Below are positions 37,846 to 50,863 of a stretch of DNA of 64,000 nucleotides, one piece after another. The stretch is from Acidobacteriota bacterium (GTDB lineage Bacteria; Acidobacteriota; Vicinamibacteria; Fen-336). The translations under genes were made by a program, and so were the position numbers. The notes under the pieces are model-generated. The model ran no database searches, had not been told where the DNA came from, and saw only the letters and a program-made list of their open reading frames with translations. The stretch spans positions 1 through 64,000 of the forward strand of contig WYBL01000069.1 of assembly GCA_011526565.1 (NCBI GenBank), in the 5' to 3' direction. Position 1 is the first letter of the stretch; every line of letters starts with the position of its first letter.

Positions 37846-39203
37846 ATGTTCAAGAAGGTCCTGATCGCCAACCGCGGGGAGATCGCCCTGCGCGTGCTGT
37901 GGGCCTGCAAGGAGCTCGGCCTCAAGACGGTCGCGGTCTACTCCGAGCCCGACCGCGAGAGCCTGCACGTGCGCTTCGCCGACCAGGCCGTGTGCATCGG
38001 CCCGGCCCGCTCGATCGATTCCTACCTGAACGTGCCGGCGATCATCACCGCCGCCGAGATCACCAACGCCGACGCCATCCACCCCGGCTACGGGTTCCTT
38101 GCCGAGTCGGCCTACTTCGCCGAGATCTGCGAGGCCTGCAACATCAAGTTCATCGGGCCCGGTCCCCAGGCGATCCGCCTGATGGGCGACAAGAGCCGCG
38201 CCAAGAAGGCGATGATCAAGGCCGGCGTCCCGGTGCTGCCCGGCTCCACCGGCGTGGTGGAAGACGAGGAGGCCGCCGTCCGGGTGGCGAAGGACGTGGG
38301 CTACCCGGTGATCCTGAAGGCCTCGGCCGGCGGCGGCGGGCGCGGCATGCGGGTCGTGAAGAACCCGGCCGACCTCGCCCAGGCCTACCGCTCCGCCTCC
38401 GCCGAGGCCGCTGCCGCCTTCGGAGTGCCCGACGTCTACATCGAGAAGTACATCGAGCGCCCGCGTCACATCGAGATCCAGGTGATGGCCGACGCCAAGG
38501 GCAACGTGGTCTCGCTCGGCGAGCGCGAGTGCTCGATCCAGCGCCGCCACCAGAAGCTGCTCGAGGAGGCGCCTTCGCCGGTCGTGAACGACAAGCTGCG
38601 GCGGCGGATGGGCAAGACCGCCGTCGAAGCCGCCGCCGCGGTCCAGTACGTCAACGCCGGCACCATCGAGTTCCTGCTCGACCACGAGGGCAACTACTAC
38701 TTCATGGAGATGAACACCCGTATCCAGGTCGAGCACGGCGTGACCGAGCTCGTCACCGGGCGGGACCTCGTGAAGGAGCAGATCCTGGTCGCCGCGGGAC
38801 AGCCGATGAGCTTCAGCCAGCGCGACGTCGCGATCGGCGGCCACGCCATCGAGTGCCGGGTCAACGCCGAGGACCCGCGCACGTTCGCGCCCTCCCCCGG
38901 CCACGTGCGCCACTTCTACGTGCCCGGCGGGCCCGGCGTCCGGGTCGACACCTTCGCCCACGAGGGCTGCACGATCCCCCCGTACTACGACTCGCTGGTG
39001 GCCAAGGTGATGAGCCACGGCCGCGACCGCCGCGAGGCGATCGACCGCATGCGGCGCACGCTCGAGGTGACCGTCGTCGAGGGCATCAAGACCTCGATAC
39101 CGCTCCACCTCGAGATCCTGCGCCACCCCGAGTTCGTGAAGGGAGAGGTGGACACCCACTTCATGGAGCGCTTCATGGCCCAGAAGAAGGCGGGGACGCT
39201 GTC

Positions 39204-39207
<4 letters not shown>
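37846..39207 (+). CDS. accC: Biotin carboxylase subunit of acetyl-CoA carboxylase
   Basis: 453 residues. ATP-grasp enzyme: [24 protein letters not shown], the glycine-rich ATP loop [27 protein letters not shown], and the catalytic [14 protein letters not shown]. Position of the usual Pro in RIQVEHPVTE is Gly here, a small departure. Carboxylates biotin on AccB using ATP and bicarbonate. Stop overlaps folD (GTGA). accA and accD are not in the window. Confidence 0.95.
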
Positions 39208-40130
<923 letters not shown>

Positions 40131-41195
40131 CCGGCGGCATCGCCTCCGGCAAGTCGCACGTGCTGCGGCGGCTGGCGGCGGACGGCTTCCACACCCTCGA
40201 CCTCGACCGGGTGGCCCACGGGCTGATGGCGCCGGGGGGCGCGGCCTACGCGGACGTCGTGGCCAGCTTCGGGCCTGGCATCGTGGCCCCCGACGGCACG
40301 ATCGACCGCCCTGCGCTGGGCGCGATCGTCTTCGCCGACGCGGGCCGCCGCCTGCAGCTCAACGCGCTGGTCCACCCGCGGGTGCGCGAGGCGGAGGAGG
40401 AATGGCTGCGCCAGGTGCCCGCGGGCGCCGTGGCCGTCGTCGACGCCGCGCTGCTGGTGGAGACCGGCCTGCACCTGCGCTTCGACCGCCTCGTGGTCGT
40501 GCGCTGCACTGCCGAGCAGCAGCGGGAACGCCTGCGCCACCGCGACGGCCTCGCCGCGGCCGCCGCGGAGGCCCGCCTGCGCGCCCAGATGGACCCGGCC
40601 GACAAGGCCCGCTTCGCCCACTTCGAGGTCGACAGCTCGGGCCGGCCCGCCGACACCGACGTGGCGGTCGACGCGCTGGCTGCCGTGCTGCGCTCCCAGG
40701 CCGACCGCGTCCCCCGGCCCGCCGCGCCACTCGCGGCGCACTGGTGGGCCCGGCTCGTCGCGGGCGCGCCTCCGCTGCCCGAGCCGGCGGACGTGCGCGC
40801 GGCGGGGGAGCGCGGCGGCCTCGAGTTGCCGGCCCTTCAAGCGCGGTTGCGGCCGCCCCGCGGCGGGGCGTGGCACGACGCACCGGGCCCCGACCCCGAG
40901 TCCGGCGCCGCCACCTGGGTGGCCGCGGCGGCGGCGGGACTGGTGGCCGCGGAGCACCGGCCGGGAGACCTCGACTGGGCCGCAGCGGCAGGCTACGCGC
41001 TGGGCCGGCTCGGCTTCGCGGACCCGGCCGCCCACGCGGGAGCCGTGCACGTCGCCCTCGCCGCCTGCGACGCGGCGTCGGGTGGCCCGGCGGCGGGAGC
41101 AGACGCGCGTGCGCGCGCGGCCGCGCGCTTCTCGCCGGCCCCGCCGCCCGCGACGGCCACGGCGTTCGGGTGGGCCTTCGCCGGCTGAGCGGAGT

Positions 41196-42368
41196 TCAGC
41201 GCGGCGGGACCAGCCGCTCCTCCACGAAGGTGTCCCACTCGTGGCACTGGGGACACCGCCACTGGACGTCGGCCGCCCGGTAGCGGCAGCGGCGGCACAC
41301 GTGGGGGGCCGCGAACAGGATGCTGCTGGTCGCGGCGTCGAGGTAGCGCTGGGTGTCCTCCCGCGGCAGGCCCAGCGCCAGCAGCGTGCGCCAGGTCTCG
41401 AGGTGCACGAGCAGCGCCTGGGGGTTCTCCTCGCCCGCCCGGCGCAGCAGGCCCAGCGCCTCGTGGGCGTCGCCGCGCGAGCGCAGCACGCGCGCGAGCG
41501 CCAGCCGCGCCCGCCAGTCGCGCGGGTGCTTCTCGATCGCGGCCTCGAGCAGGGCCGCGTGGCGCCCGTGCTCGCCTGCCGCCGCGCAGGCGCGGGCGTG
41601 CGACTCGAAGATCAGGTAGGCGCGTTCCGGCACGGCCCGCGCGGCGTCCTCGAGGGTTGCGGCCGCCAGCGCGGGGTCGCGCCGCTCGAGGACCTCCGCC
41701 AGGCCGAGGTGGGCCGGCAGCGCTCGGCGGTCGTGGCCGAGGGCCTCGCGGAAGGCCGCCTCGGCGCCGTCGGGGTCCCCCAGCCGCAGCCGCTCGCGCC
41801 CTACCTGGGCGTGGAGGTGGGCCAGCACCAGCGCGTCGTCGCCGCGCCGCCGCTTGGAGAGCCGGGTGCGCAGCGAGAGCGCGTCCTCCCAGCGTCCCTG
41901 GTCCTCGCGGATCCGCTGCAGGCCGAGCAGCGCCGTCGCGTTGCGGTCGTCCTCGTCCAGCGCCTGCTCGAACGCGCGCTCGGCGCGATCGAGCAGGCCT
42001 GCGCGCCGGTAGTCCTCGCCCAGTGCCGCGAAGGTGCGGGCCCGGGCCAGCGCGGGCATCCCGGCGCGGCGCGAGAGGCCCTGGTGGATCTGGATCGCCC
42101 GCTCTACCTGCCCGCCCTCGCGCAGCAGGCTGCCGAGCACCTGTTCGACCACCTCGCCACCCGGCGACTCCCGCGGCACCTGCGAGAGCTCGGCGACCGC
42201 CTCGTCGCGGCGGCCCTCCGACAGGTACTCGAGGCCCTGCAGGAACCGCTCGGAGAGGCCGGCGGCGCCGTAGGCGCGGTCGCGCGCGGAGGTCGTCCGG
42301 TAGGCGCGGCCGGCGAAGAAGCCGCACAGCGCGGCGAGCCCCGCGGCGAACAGCGCCGTGTCGGTCAC
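41196..42368 (-). CDS. lapB: LapB/YciM-like TPR protein with rubredoxin-type metal site
   Basis: 390 residues, GTG start. N-terminal membrane anchor (ALFAAGLAALCGFFAGRAY), about eight TPR units facing the cytoplasm, and a C-terminal rubredoxin-like knuckle CRRCRYRAADVQWRCPQC (two CxxC pairs) followed by HEWDTF. This order is diagnostic of LapB, which controls LpxC proteolysis and LPS assembly in enterobacteria. Last gene of the Kdo operon, so the genomic context agrees. Convergent with coaE with a 7-bp gap. Confidence 0.87.
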   Translation of the reverse strand: MTDTALFAAGLAALCGFFAGRAYRTTSARDRAYGAAGLSERFLQGLEYLSEGRRDEAVAELSQVPRESPGGEVVEQVLGSLLREGGQVERAIQIHQGLSRRAGMPALARARTFAALGEDYRRAGLLDRAERAFEQALDEDDRNATALLGLQRIREDQGRWEDALSLRTRLSKRRRGDDALVLAHLHAQVGRERLRLGDPDGAEAAFREALGHDRRALPAHLGLAEVLERRDPALAAATLEDAARAVPERAYLIFESHARACAAAGEHGRHAALLEAAIEKHPRDWRARLALARVLRSRGDAHEALGLLRRAGEENPQALLVHLETWRTLLALGLPREDTQRYLDAATSSILFAAPHVCRRCRYRAADVQWRCPQCHEWDTFVEERLVPPR

Positions 42369-42387
42369 GGCCGGAGCGGGCGCGAGC

Positions 42388-42930
42388 TCAGGACGGCTCC
42401 ACGCCCAGGGTCGTGCGCAACACCTCGTCCCACTGGCCGCGGGCGCGCAGGATGGCCTCGACGAACTCGCGCACGCAGCCGCGCCCGCCCGCCGCCGACA
42501 GCGACATCACCGCCTCGTTGCGCACCTCGAGCGGGGCGTCGGCCGGGGCGGCCGACAGGCCCACCTGGGCGAACACGGGCAGGTCGTTGACGTCGTCGCC
42601 GACGTAGGCGACCTCGCGCGGCTCGATCCCGAGCTCGGCGCAGATCTCGACGAGCGCCGGGCCCTTGAAGCGCACGCCCTGGCGCACGACCGCCATCTTC
42701 AGGTCGGCCGCGCGGTGGGCGACCGAGGCCGCGGAGCGGCCCGACAGCAGGCCGGTCTTCAGTCCCGCGGCCTGGGCCAGCACGATCGCGAGCCCGTCGC
42801 GCACGTGGAAGGCCTTGGCCTCGCCGCCGTCGGGCAGCACCAGGATCGTGCCGTCGGTGAGCACCCCGTCGACGTCGGTCAGCAGCAGCTTGATCGCCTT
42901 GCAGCGCTCGGCCAGCAGATCGCCCTTCAT
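42388..42930 (-). CDS. kdsC: 3-deoxy-D-manno-octulosonate 8-phosphate phosphatase
   Basis: 180 residues, HAD family C0 type. LLLTDVDGVLTDG carries the nucleophile Asp and the acid/base Asp; VRDGLAI, GLLSGRS and YVGDDVNDL complete the site. Hydrolyses Kdo-8-P to Kdo. Lies 4 nt after kdsD and 19 nt before lapB. Confidence 0.94.
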   Translation of the reverse strand: MKGDLLAERCKAIKLLLTDVDGVLTDGTILVLPDGGEAKAFHVRDGLAIVLAQAAGLKTGLLSGRSAASVAHRAADLKMAVVRQGVRFKGPALVEICAELGIEPREVAYVGDDVNDLPVFAQVGLSAAPADAPLEVRNEAVMSLSAAGGRGCVREFVEAILRARGQWDEVLRTTLGVEPS

Positions 42931-42934
42931 CGCT

Positions 42935-43894
42935 TCAGATCATCTCCGTCTTCCACAGGTCGTGCAGGTGCAGCACCCCGTCGAGGCCGCCGTCCGCGGA
43001 GAGCACCAGCAGCGAGGTGATGCGGCGCGACTCCATCACGTCGAGCGCCTGGGTGGCCAGCGCGCGGCGGTCGATGGTGACCGGCGAGGTGGTCATGCAC
43101 TCCAGCGCCGTGCGCTCGAGGAAGGCGTAGCCGTGGCGCTCCATGCCGCGCCGCAGGTCGCCGTCGGAGATCATACCCAGCACCCGCCCGCCGTCGTCGA
43201 CGACCGTCGTCATGCCCAGCCGCTTGCGCGTCATCTCGAAGAGCACGTCGCGCATGGCGGTCGACGAGGCGACGCGGGGCGCCTGGTCGCCCGTGTGCAT
43301 CACGTCCTCGACGCGCAGGAACTTCTTGCCCAGGCGCCCGCCCGGGTGCAGCACCGCGAAGTCCTCCACGGTGAAGCCGCGGCGCTCGACCAGCGCCATC
43401 GCCACCGCGTCGCCCATCGCCAGCGCCGCCGTCGTCGAGGCCGTCGGCGCCAGCCCCAGCGGGCACGCCTCCTCGCGGATCGACACGTCGAGGTGCACGT
43501 CGGCGGCCTGGGCCAGCGGCGAGGCCGGCCGGCCGGTCAGCGCCACCAGCGCGACCCCCAGCCGCTTCAGCGTCGGCACCAGCGCCAGCAGCTCGGCGGT
43601 GTCGCCGCTGTTCGAGATGGCGACCACGACGTCGCCCCTGACGATGCGGCCGAGGTCGCCGTGGATGGCTTCCGCGGGGTGCAGGAACAGCGAGGGGGTG
43701 CCGGTGGAGGCCAGCGTGGCCGACAGCTTCTGGCCGATCAGCCCGCTCTTGCCCATGCCGGTGACCACCACGTGGCCGCTGCAGCCGTGCAGCACCTCGA
43801 CGGCGCGATCGAAGCGCTCGTCGAGGCGCGGGATCAGCTCGCGGATGGCCTCCGACTCGATCTCCAGCACCTTGCGGCCGGTCGCGCGCGACAT
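42935..43894 (-). CDS. kdsD: D-arabinose 5-phosphate isomerase
   Basis: 319 residues. SIS domain at about 35-170 (VVTGMGKSGLIGQKLSATLASTGT, HPAEAIHGDLG, SNSGDTAE) plus two CBS domains (about 205-260 and 270-319). Makes D-arabinose-5-P from ribulose-5-P, the entry to Kdo synthesis. The start ATG has no ribosome site but lies six bases after a TGCTAGCAT box. Confidence 0.94.
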   Translation of the reverse strand: MSRATGRKVLEIESEAIRELIPRLDERFDRAVEVLHGCSGHVVVTGMGKSGLIGQKLSATLASTGTPSLFLHPAEAIHGDLGRIVRGDVVVAISNSGDTAELLALVPTLKRLGVALVALTGRPASPLAQAADVHLDVSIREEACPLGLAPTASTTAALAMGDAVAMALVERRGFTVEDFAVLHPGGRLGKKFLRVEDVMHTGDQAPRVASSTAMRDVLFEMTRKRLGMTTVVDDGGRVLGMISDGDLRRGMERHGYAFLERTALECMTTSPVTIDRRALATQALDVMESRRITSLLVLSADGGLDGVLHLHDLWKTEMI

Positions 43895-43900
43895 GCGGGG

Positions 43901-43909
43901 ATGCTAGCA
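43901..43909 (-). promoter_or_regulatory. Putative extended -10 TGCTAGCAT directly before kdsD
   Basis: On the minus strand TGC-TAGCAT ends six bases before the kdsD ATG, predicting a leaderless kdsD mRNA. Its TAG is the stop codon of the preceding membrane protein gene. Confidence 0.4.
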
Positions 43910-45195
43910 GGAGCGGGCGGCGCGCCCGTCGGACCGCAGCAGCAGCGCGACCCTCTCGGCAGCGACCAGGGCCGCCAGCCCGAGCGCGCCGAGCGCGCCG
44001 AGGGCGGCGGCAGCAGCGCCCTCGAACGCCATTCGAACCCAGAGCACCCCGGGCCAGAACACGCCGTCCGGGCCAAGGTAGGTCCGGCCCGCGGCGTGGA
44101 AGAAGTCGCGGAAGCCCAGGAGGAACCCGACGGCCAGCACGGCCTGGGGCCAGGGGGAGCGCAACCGCAAGCTGCCGTAGTGGAGGCCGACCACGAGCCC
44201 GAAGGCCGGCCACACGGGGGCAAAGCGGCGCTCCGGTTCGGGCATCACGAAGGCCGCGAAGAGCAGGAAGACCGCCGCGTAGAGGAGCGCAGGCCCGAGG
44301 GCGGCCTCGCGCGCCTTCGGGTCCCGGAGGCTGGCCCGCAACGCGAGGCTCAGCAGCACCAGGCCCTGGACGGCCGTCGCCTTCGCCTGCGCCGCCGTGC
44401 TCGCGCCCAGCGTCGCGAGGGTGAAGTGGCCGCCGATCGAGATCTTCTGGTATCCGCCGAACAGGGCGTTTCCGTGGAACAGCCAGTTCCAGGCGATGGC
44501 CACCGACAGCGCCCCTCCCGCGGCTGCGAACCCCATCACCAGCGCCGTGCGTCGCGGTTCGCGCAGCGCGGCCGTGGCCGCCAGCGCCAGGGCCAGCACG
44601 GTTCCGGCCGGGTTGACCCAGGAGAGGGCGAAGGCGCAGCCGGCGCGGACCGCCTGCGTCGCGGGTGTCTGCGGGCGCAGGTCGGGGCCGAACACCAGGA
44701 AGCCCACCACGAGCAGCATCTCCACCGGCTCCGCGCATCCGTTCCGGCTGGCCATCCAGACGGGCCAGCAGACCCCCGTGGCCACCACCGCGAACGCGGC
44801 TCCCCGGGCGTCGCCGGTGGACCGCTCGATCGCGGCGCCCAGTAGCGCGAGGGCGAGCAGCACCAGGACGTGCCCCTGCAGGTGCACGAAGCGTCCGTGT
44901 TCGACCGGGCGTTCCAGGCCGAACAGCCTGTCGAGGGCGACGAGCGGGACGTGGGTCAGCATGGTCAGCGGGAGCTGCCGGGAGCGGACGGGCTCGTCCT
45001 TCACCGTCCGGAGCCAGGGCATCTCCGCCGGACGCACCCCGTCCTCGCGCAGGGTCAGCGTACCCGTCGTGAGCCAGTGGCGCGCCGTGTGGATCGCCTC
45101 GGACTGATCGGTCACGATCCACGTGCCCGCCGTCGTCGCGACGTGCAGGAACGCCACGAGCCACCAGGCCGGCCAGAAGCGCAGTGGCCCGGGCG

Positions 45196-45199
<4 letters not shown>
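43904..45199 (-). CDS. Polytopic membrane protein inside the Kdo operon (GT-C-like candidate)
   Basis: 431 residues, about 10 membrane spans. After span 1 there is a first outside loop with TDQSEAIHTARHWL, resembling the acidic first loop of GT-C glycosyltransferases, and a W-rich segment FHGNALFGGYQKISIGGHF in the middle. No family is certain. The ATG at 45199 overlaps the kdsA stop (ATGA), so it is translationally coupled. Position between kdsA and kdsD suggests a role in envelope sugar transfer (inference). Ends in Cys-stop (TGC TAG). Confidence 0.68.
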
Positions 45200-47675
<2,476 letters not shown>

Positions 47676-48479
47676 TTACTGGTTCCCTTTCGTTGCGGAA
47701 GCGGACGCTGACGCGAGCTCGCGGGAGAGCAGCTCCCGGGCGCGCTCGAGGTCCGCGGGCGTGTCGACGCCGAGGCCGGGGTCGGCGTCGAGCGCCACGA
47801 CCCGCAGCCGGATGCCGTGGTGGAGGGCGCGCAGCTGCTCGAGGCCCTCCGCGTCCTCGAGCGGCGCGCGCGGCAGCGACGCCAGCCGCAGCAGCGTGGC
47901 GCGCCGGTACACGTAGAGCCCGACGTGCTTGCGCGCGAGCCCGCGGCGCACGGCCTCGCGGGCCGCTTCTTCGGCGCTCGCGCCGTCGAGCCGCAGGTGG
48001 GGGATCGGGCTACGCGAGAAGTAGAGAGCGTCGCCGCGGGCGTCGGTGACCACCTTGACCACCTGTGGCGCCGCCAGGTCCTCGACCCGCGAGAGCGGAG
48101 CCGACAGCGTGGCCATCTCGACCCCGGGGTCGTCGAGCAGCGGGGCGATCGCGCGGTCGATCGCCGCCGGGTCGAGCAGCGGCTCGTCGCCCTGCAGGTT
48201 GACGACGATCTCCGCGTCGAGCCCGCTCGCGGCCACGGCCAGGCGGTCGGTGCCCGAGGCGCACTCGGCCGGGGTCATCACCGCGCGACCGCCGAAGCCG
48301 GCCACAGCCTCCGCGATGCGCACGTCGTCGGTGGCCACCAGCACTGCGTCGACGCGGCGGGCCGCCGACGCGCGCTGCCAGACCCACTCGATCATCGGCC
48401 GCCCGCAGAGCTCGCGGAGAGGTTTCCCCGGGAGCCGCGTGGACGCAAACCGGGCCGGGATGATCGCGACGGTGGACAA
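47676..48479 (-). CDS. kdsB: CMP-Kdo synthetase
   Basis: 267 residues with a TTG start at 48479. IIPARFASTRLPGKPL, VATDDVRIAEAV, SGTDRLA, VNLQGDEPLLDP and HVGLYVYRRATL identify 3-deoxy-manno-octulosonate cytidylyltransferase. Activates Kdo with CTP for lipid A attachment. First gene of the minus-strand Kdo operon; ends with a Ser/Ala-rich tail abutting pyrG. Confidence 0.94.
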   Translation of the reverse strand: MSTVAIIPARFASTRLPGKPLRELCGRPMIEWVWQRASAARRVDAVLVATDDVRIAEAVAGFGGRAVMTPAECASGTDRLAVAASGLDAEIVVNLQGDEPLLDPAAIDRAIAPLLDDPGVEMATLSAPLSRVEDLAAPQVVKVVTDARGDALYFSRSPIPHLRLDGASAEEAAREAVRRGLARKHVGLYVYRRATLLRLASLPRAPLEDAEGLEQLRALHHGIRLRVVALDADPGLGVDTPADLERARELLSRELASASASATKGNQ

Positions 48480-48512
48480 GGGACTGGCGAGGGCCTTTCG
48501 CGAGTAGCCGGC

Positions 48513-48521
48513 AGTCTAGCA
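48513..48521 (-). promoter_or_regulatory. Putative extended -10 TGCTAGACT upstream of kdsB
   Basis: TGC-TAGACT on the minus strand lies 33 nt before the kdsB TTG, leaving a leader of about 27 nt. The TAG doubles as the stop codon of the upstream YfhO-like gene. Confidence 0.35.
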
Positions 48522-50834
48522 GGCCGGGCCGCGACCCGCACCGGCGTTCGCGACGCGCTCCCGACGGCGCGCGACGAGCCCGGCCACCGCGAGCGCGGCG
48601 AGCGCCGCCAGCGCCATCGCGGGCCCGAGCCCCGCCGGCTCGTACGCGAGCCGCACCTCGTGACGGCCGCCGGCGACGCTCACCGAGAGGTGGCGTCCCG
48701 CGTGCCGGTCGACGGTGGCGGGGGCGCCGTCGACCGTCGCCCGCCAGCCGCGGGCCCAGGCCTGGCGCACGATCAGCCGCGCCGGGCCCGGGGCGGCGAC
48801 TCGCGCGGCGAGACGCCCGGGGCGCTCCTCGTGGCCGAGGAGCTCTCCGCCCTCCACCTCGATCAGCGGTGGCGGCGGCGGCTCGACGCGATGGACGGCG
48901 AGCGCCAGCCCGTCGAGGCCGCGCAGCGGCACCCGCACGACGCCGCGCAGCTCCGGGTGGGCCAGCGGATCGAGGCTCGCGACGTGCCCGACGCCGGCGG
49001 CGCGCAGGCGCGGCAGCAGGGCATCGAGGTCGCGGCACAGCGACTCCTCCGGCGAGGCGACGCGCTCGCCCGGCACCATCATCGTCAGATCGAGCGAGAG
49101 CGCCGTCGGCACCCGGGCGTCGACGTTGTAGTTGGGGGTGAACGACTCGCGCAGCAGGGTGAAGGTGGCCAGTTCGTGCCTGCCGCGGTGGGCGCGGCGG
49201 AACGCCCTGTAGGCGGGGCTGCCGTGGACGTCGCACGTGAAGAGCCGCGAGCCGCTGCCGCGCAGCGCCGCTGCCAGCGCCTCGCCCTCGGGCGACAGCC
49301 GGAAGAACGCGGGCGTCACCGTCGCGTTGAGCGCCCCGCTCGCGCGGAGCAGGTCGGCTCCGACCGCCGTGGCCAGCAACAGCGCGGCGGCGGCCGCACG
49401 GAGCCTGCGCTGCAGCAGCAGGGCTCCCGCCGCCGCCAGCACCGAAAGCCCTCCGCCCGCGGCCGCATCGCCCAGCACGAAGTGCAGCGAGTCGTCGCTC
49501 GCGGCGGCTCCCAGCCCGGGCGGGAAGAAGCCGCGGGCGAACCAGGCGACGGCCCCGGGGAACAGGGTCGGCAGGAGCGGGGCGAGCAGCAGCGGAAGGC
49601 CGAGCCCGAGCCCGGCGACCAGCGGCCGCGATCGCCCGCGGCCGACGGCTTCGAGGCCCAGCGCCGCGAGCAGCGCGACCCCCAGGTGCAGCCCGAAGAA
49701 CAGCTTCTGCGGATAGCGGAACGCGTGCAGGAGAGGGAGCCGGTCGACGAGCGGCGCGAGGCCGGAATAGGTGCCGAGCGCTGCGACCGCGAGCAGCGGC
49801 ATGACCAGCAGCAGCCGCAGTCGCAGCCCCCTCTCCGGTTCGGCGAGCCACTTTCCGCGGAGGGCAGCGCCGCCGGCGGCCAGCCCGACGACCAGCGGGC
49901 CCAGGTAGAGGCTCAGGAAGTAGGGAAAGCCGCGGCTGAAGAAGTTGTGCCCCCAGTAGCGATTGGCGACGTCGGCCGGGTCGAAGTAGAAGCCGGAGAC
50001 CAGCGTCTGCACTGCCGAGAGCGGGTGGATGGAGTGGGCCAGCACCACGGCCGTCGCGAAGCCGCTTCCACGCTCGGTGCCCTCGAGCTGGGCGCGGAAC
50101 GCGACCAGCACGGGCGCCGTCAGCGCCGCCGCCAGCGCCAGCGCGAGCGCCGCCCGGGCCAGCCCGCGCCCGGTATCGCCGGCCCGGGCCGCGAGTTCGG
50201 CCGGCCAGCAGCGGGGCAGGCGCGCCGCGGGCAGCCCCAGCACCACGGCCAGCAGCATCGCCTGCAGCCCGAACTCGGCCGCCGTGGTCGAGACGAGCAT
50301 CGCGGTCGCGAGTGCCGCGAAGCCGACGTCGCGCAGCCGTCCCACGGCGACGGCGCGTCCCAGCGTGAGCACGACCAGCGGGGCCCAGGCCAGGGCCTGC
50401 ACGTAGATGTACGTGTTGAGCGTGGACAGCGCGAACCCGCCAAGGGCGTACACGAGCGCCCCGCCCCCGCCGGCGAGCGGCGTCAACCCGAGGCTGCGGG
50501 CGAGGCCCAGGAACGCCAGCGCGGAGAGCGGCACGTGCAGCATCAGCGAGGCCGACAGCCCCGGCTCCGCGGGCCACAGCAGTTGCAGCAGGTCCAGCGG
50601 GTAGGAGAGCGCCGGGATCGGCAGCGGCGCCCCCTCGTGCACGTACGGGTTCCACCAGGTGATCTCGCCGCGGGCGAGGCCGTCGAGCGCGAGCCGGCGC
50701 AGCGGGAAGAAGATGAGGCCGAGGTCGCGGAAGTAGAGCGACTCGCCGGAGAGCAGCGGGCGCGCGAACGGCAGCAGCGCCGCCACGGAGGCGGCCAGCG
50801 CCGCGACGAGCCAGGCGCGGCGCTCGGAGGGCAT
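48516..50834 (-). CDS. YfhO-family membrane protein (copy 1)
   Basis: 772 residues, about 13 membrane spans and a soluble C-terminal region. YfhO hallmarks: first-loop LYFRDLGLIFFPLRR, ITWWNPYVHEGAPLP, HAFRYPQKLFF in the middle, and the C-terminal RGWRATVDGAPATV ... GGRHEVRLAYEPAGL followed by a last span. YfhO proteins glycosylate cell-surface polymers in Bacillus using undecaprenyl-phosphate sugars; the Gram-negative role is not established. Divergent from copy 2 across 29 bp. Ends in Cys-stop. Confidence 0.8.
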   Translation of the reverse strand: MPSERRAWLVAALAASVAALLPFARPLLSGESLYFRDLGLIFFPLRRLALDGLARGEITWWNPYVHEGAPLPIPALSYPLDLLQLLWPAEPGLSASLMLHVPLSALAFLGLARSLGLTPLAGGGGALVYALGGFALSTLNTYIYVQALAWAPLVVLTLGRAVAVGRLRDVGFAALATAMLVSTTAAEFGLQAMLLAVVLGLPAARLPRCWPAELAARAGDTGRGLARAALALALAAALTAPVLVAFRAQLEGTERGSGFATAVVLAHSIHPLSAVQTLVSGFYFDPADVANRYWGHNFFSRGFPYFLSLYLGPLVVGLAAGGAALRGKWLAEPERGLRLRLLLVMPLLAVAALGTYSGLAPLVDRLPLLHAFRYPQKLFFGLHLGVALLAALGLEAVGRGRSRPLVAGLGLGLPLLLAPLLPTLFPGAVAWFARGFFPPGLGAAASDDSLHFVLGDAAAGGGLSVLAAAGALLLQRRLRAAAAALLLATAVGADLLRASGALNATVTPAFFRLSPEGEALAAALRGSGSRLFTCDVHGSPAYRAFRRAHRGRHELATFTLLRESFTPNYNVDARVPTALSLDLTMMVPGERVASPEESLCRDLDALLPRLRAAGVGHVASLDPLAHPELRGVVRVPLRGLDGLALAVHRVEPPPPPLIEVEGGELLGHEERPGRLAARVAAPGPARLIVRQAWARGWRATVDGAPATVDRHAGRHLSVSVAGGRHEVRLAYEPAGLGPAMALAALAALAVAGLVARRRERVANAGAGRGPAC

Positions 50835-50843
50835 GACGGCGCG

Positions 50844-50855
50844 GATGCTAGCATC
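50844..50855. promoter_or_regulatory. Palindromic bidirectional -10 element between two YfhO genes
   Basis: GATGCTAGCATC is a perfect 12-bp palindrome that reads TGC-TAGCAT on both strands. On the plus strand it ends nine bases before the TTG at 50864. On the minus strand it ends ten bases before the ATG at 50834. It could drive divergent, nearly leaderless transcripts from one site. A protein operator is the alternative. Confidence 0.45.
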
Positions 50856-50863
50856 GCGGGCGG

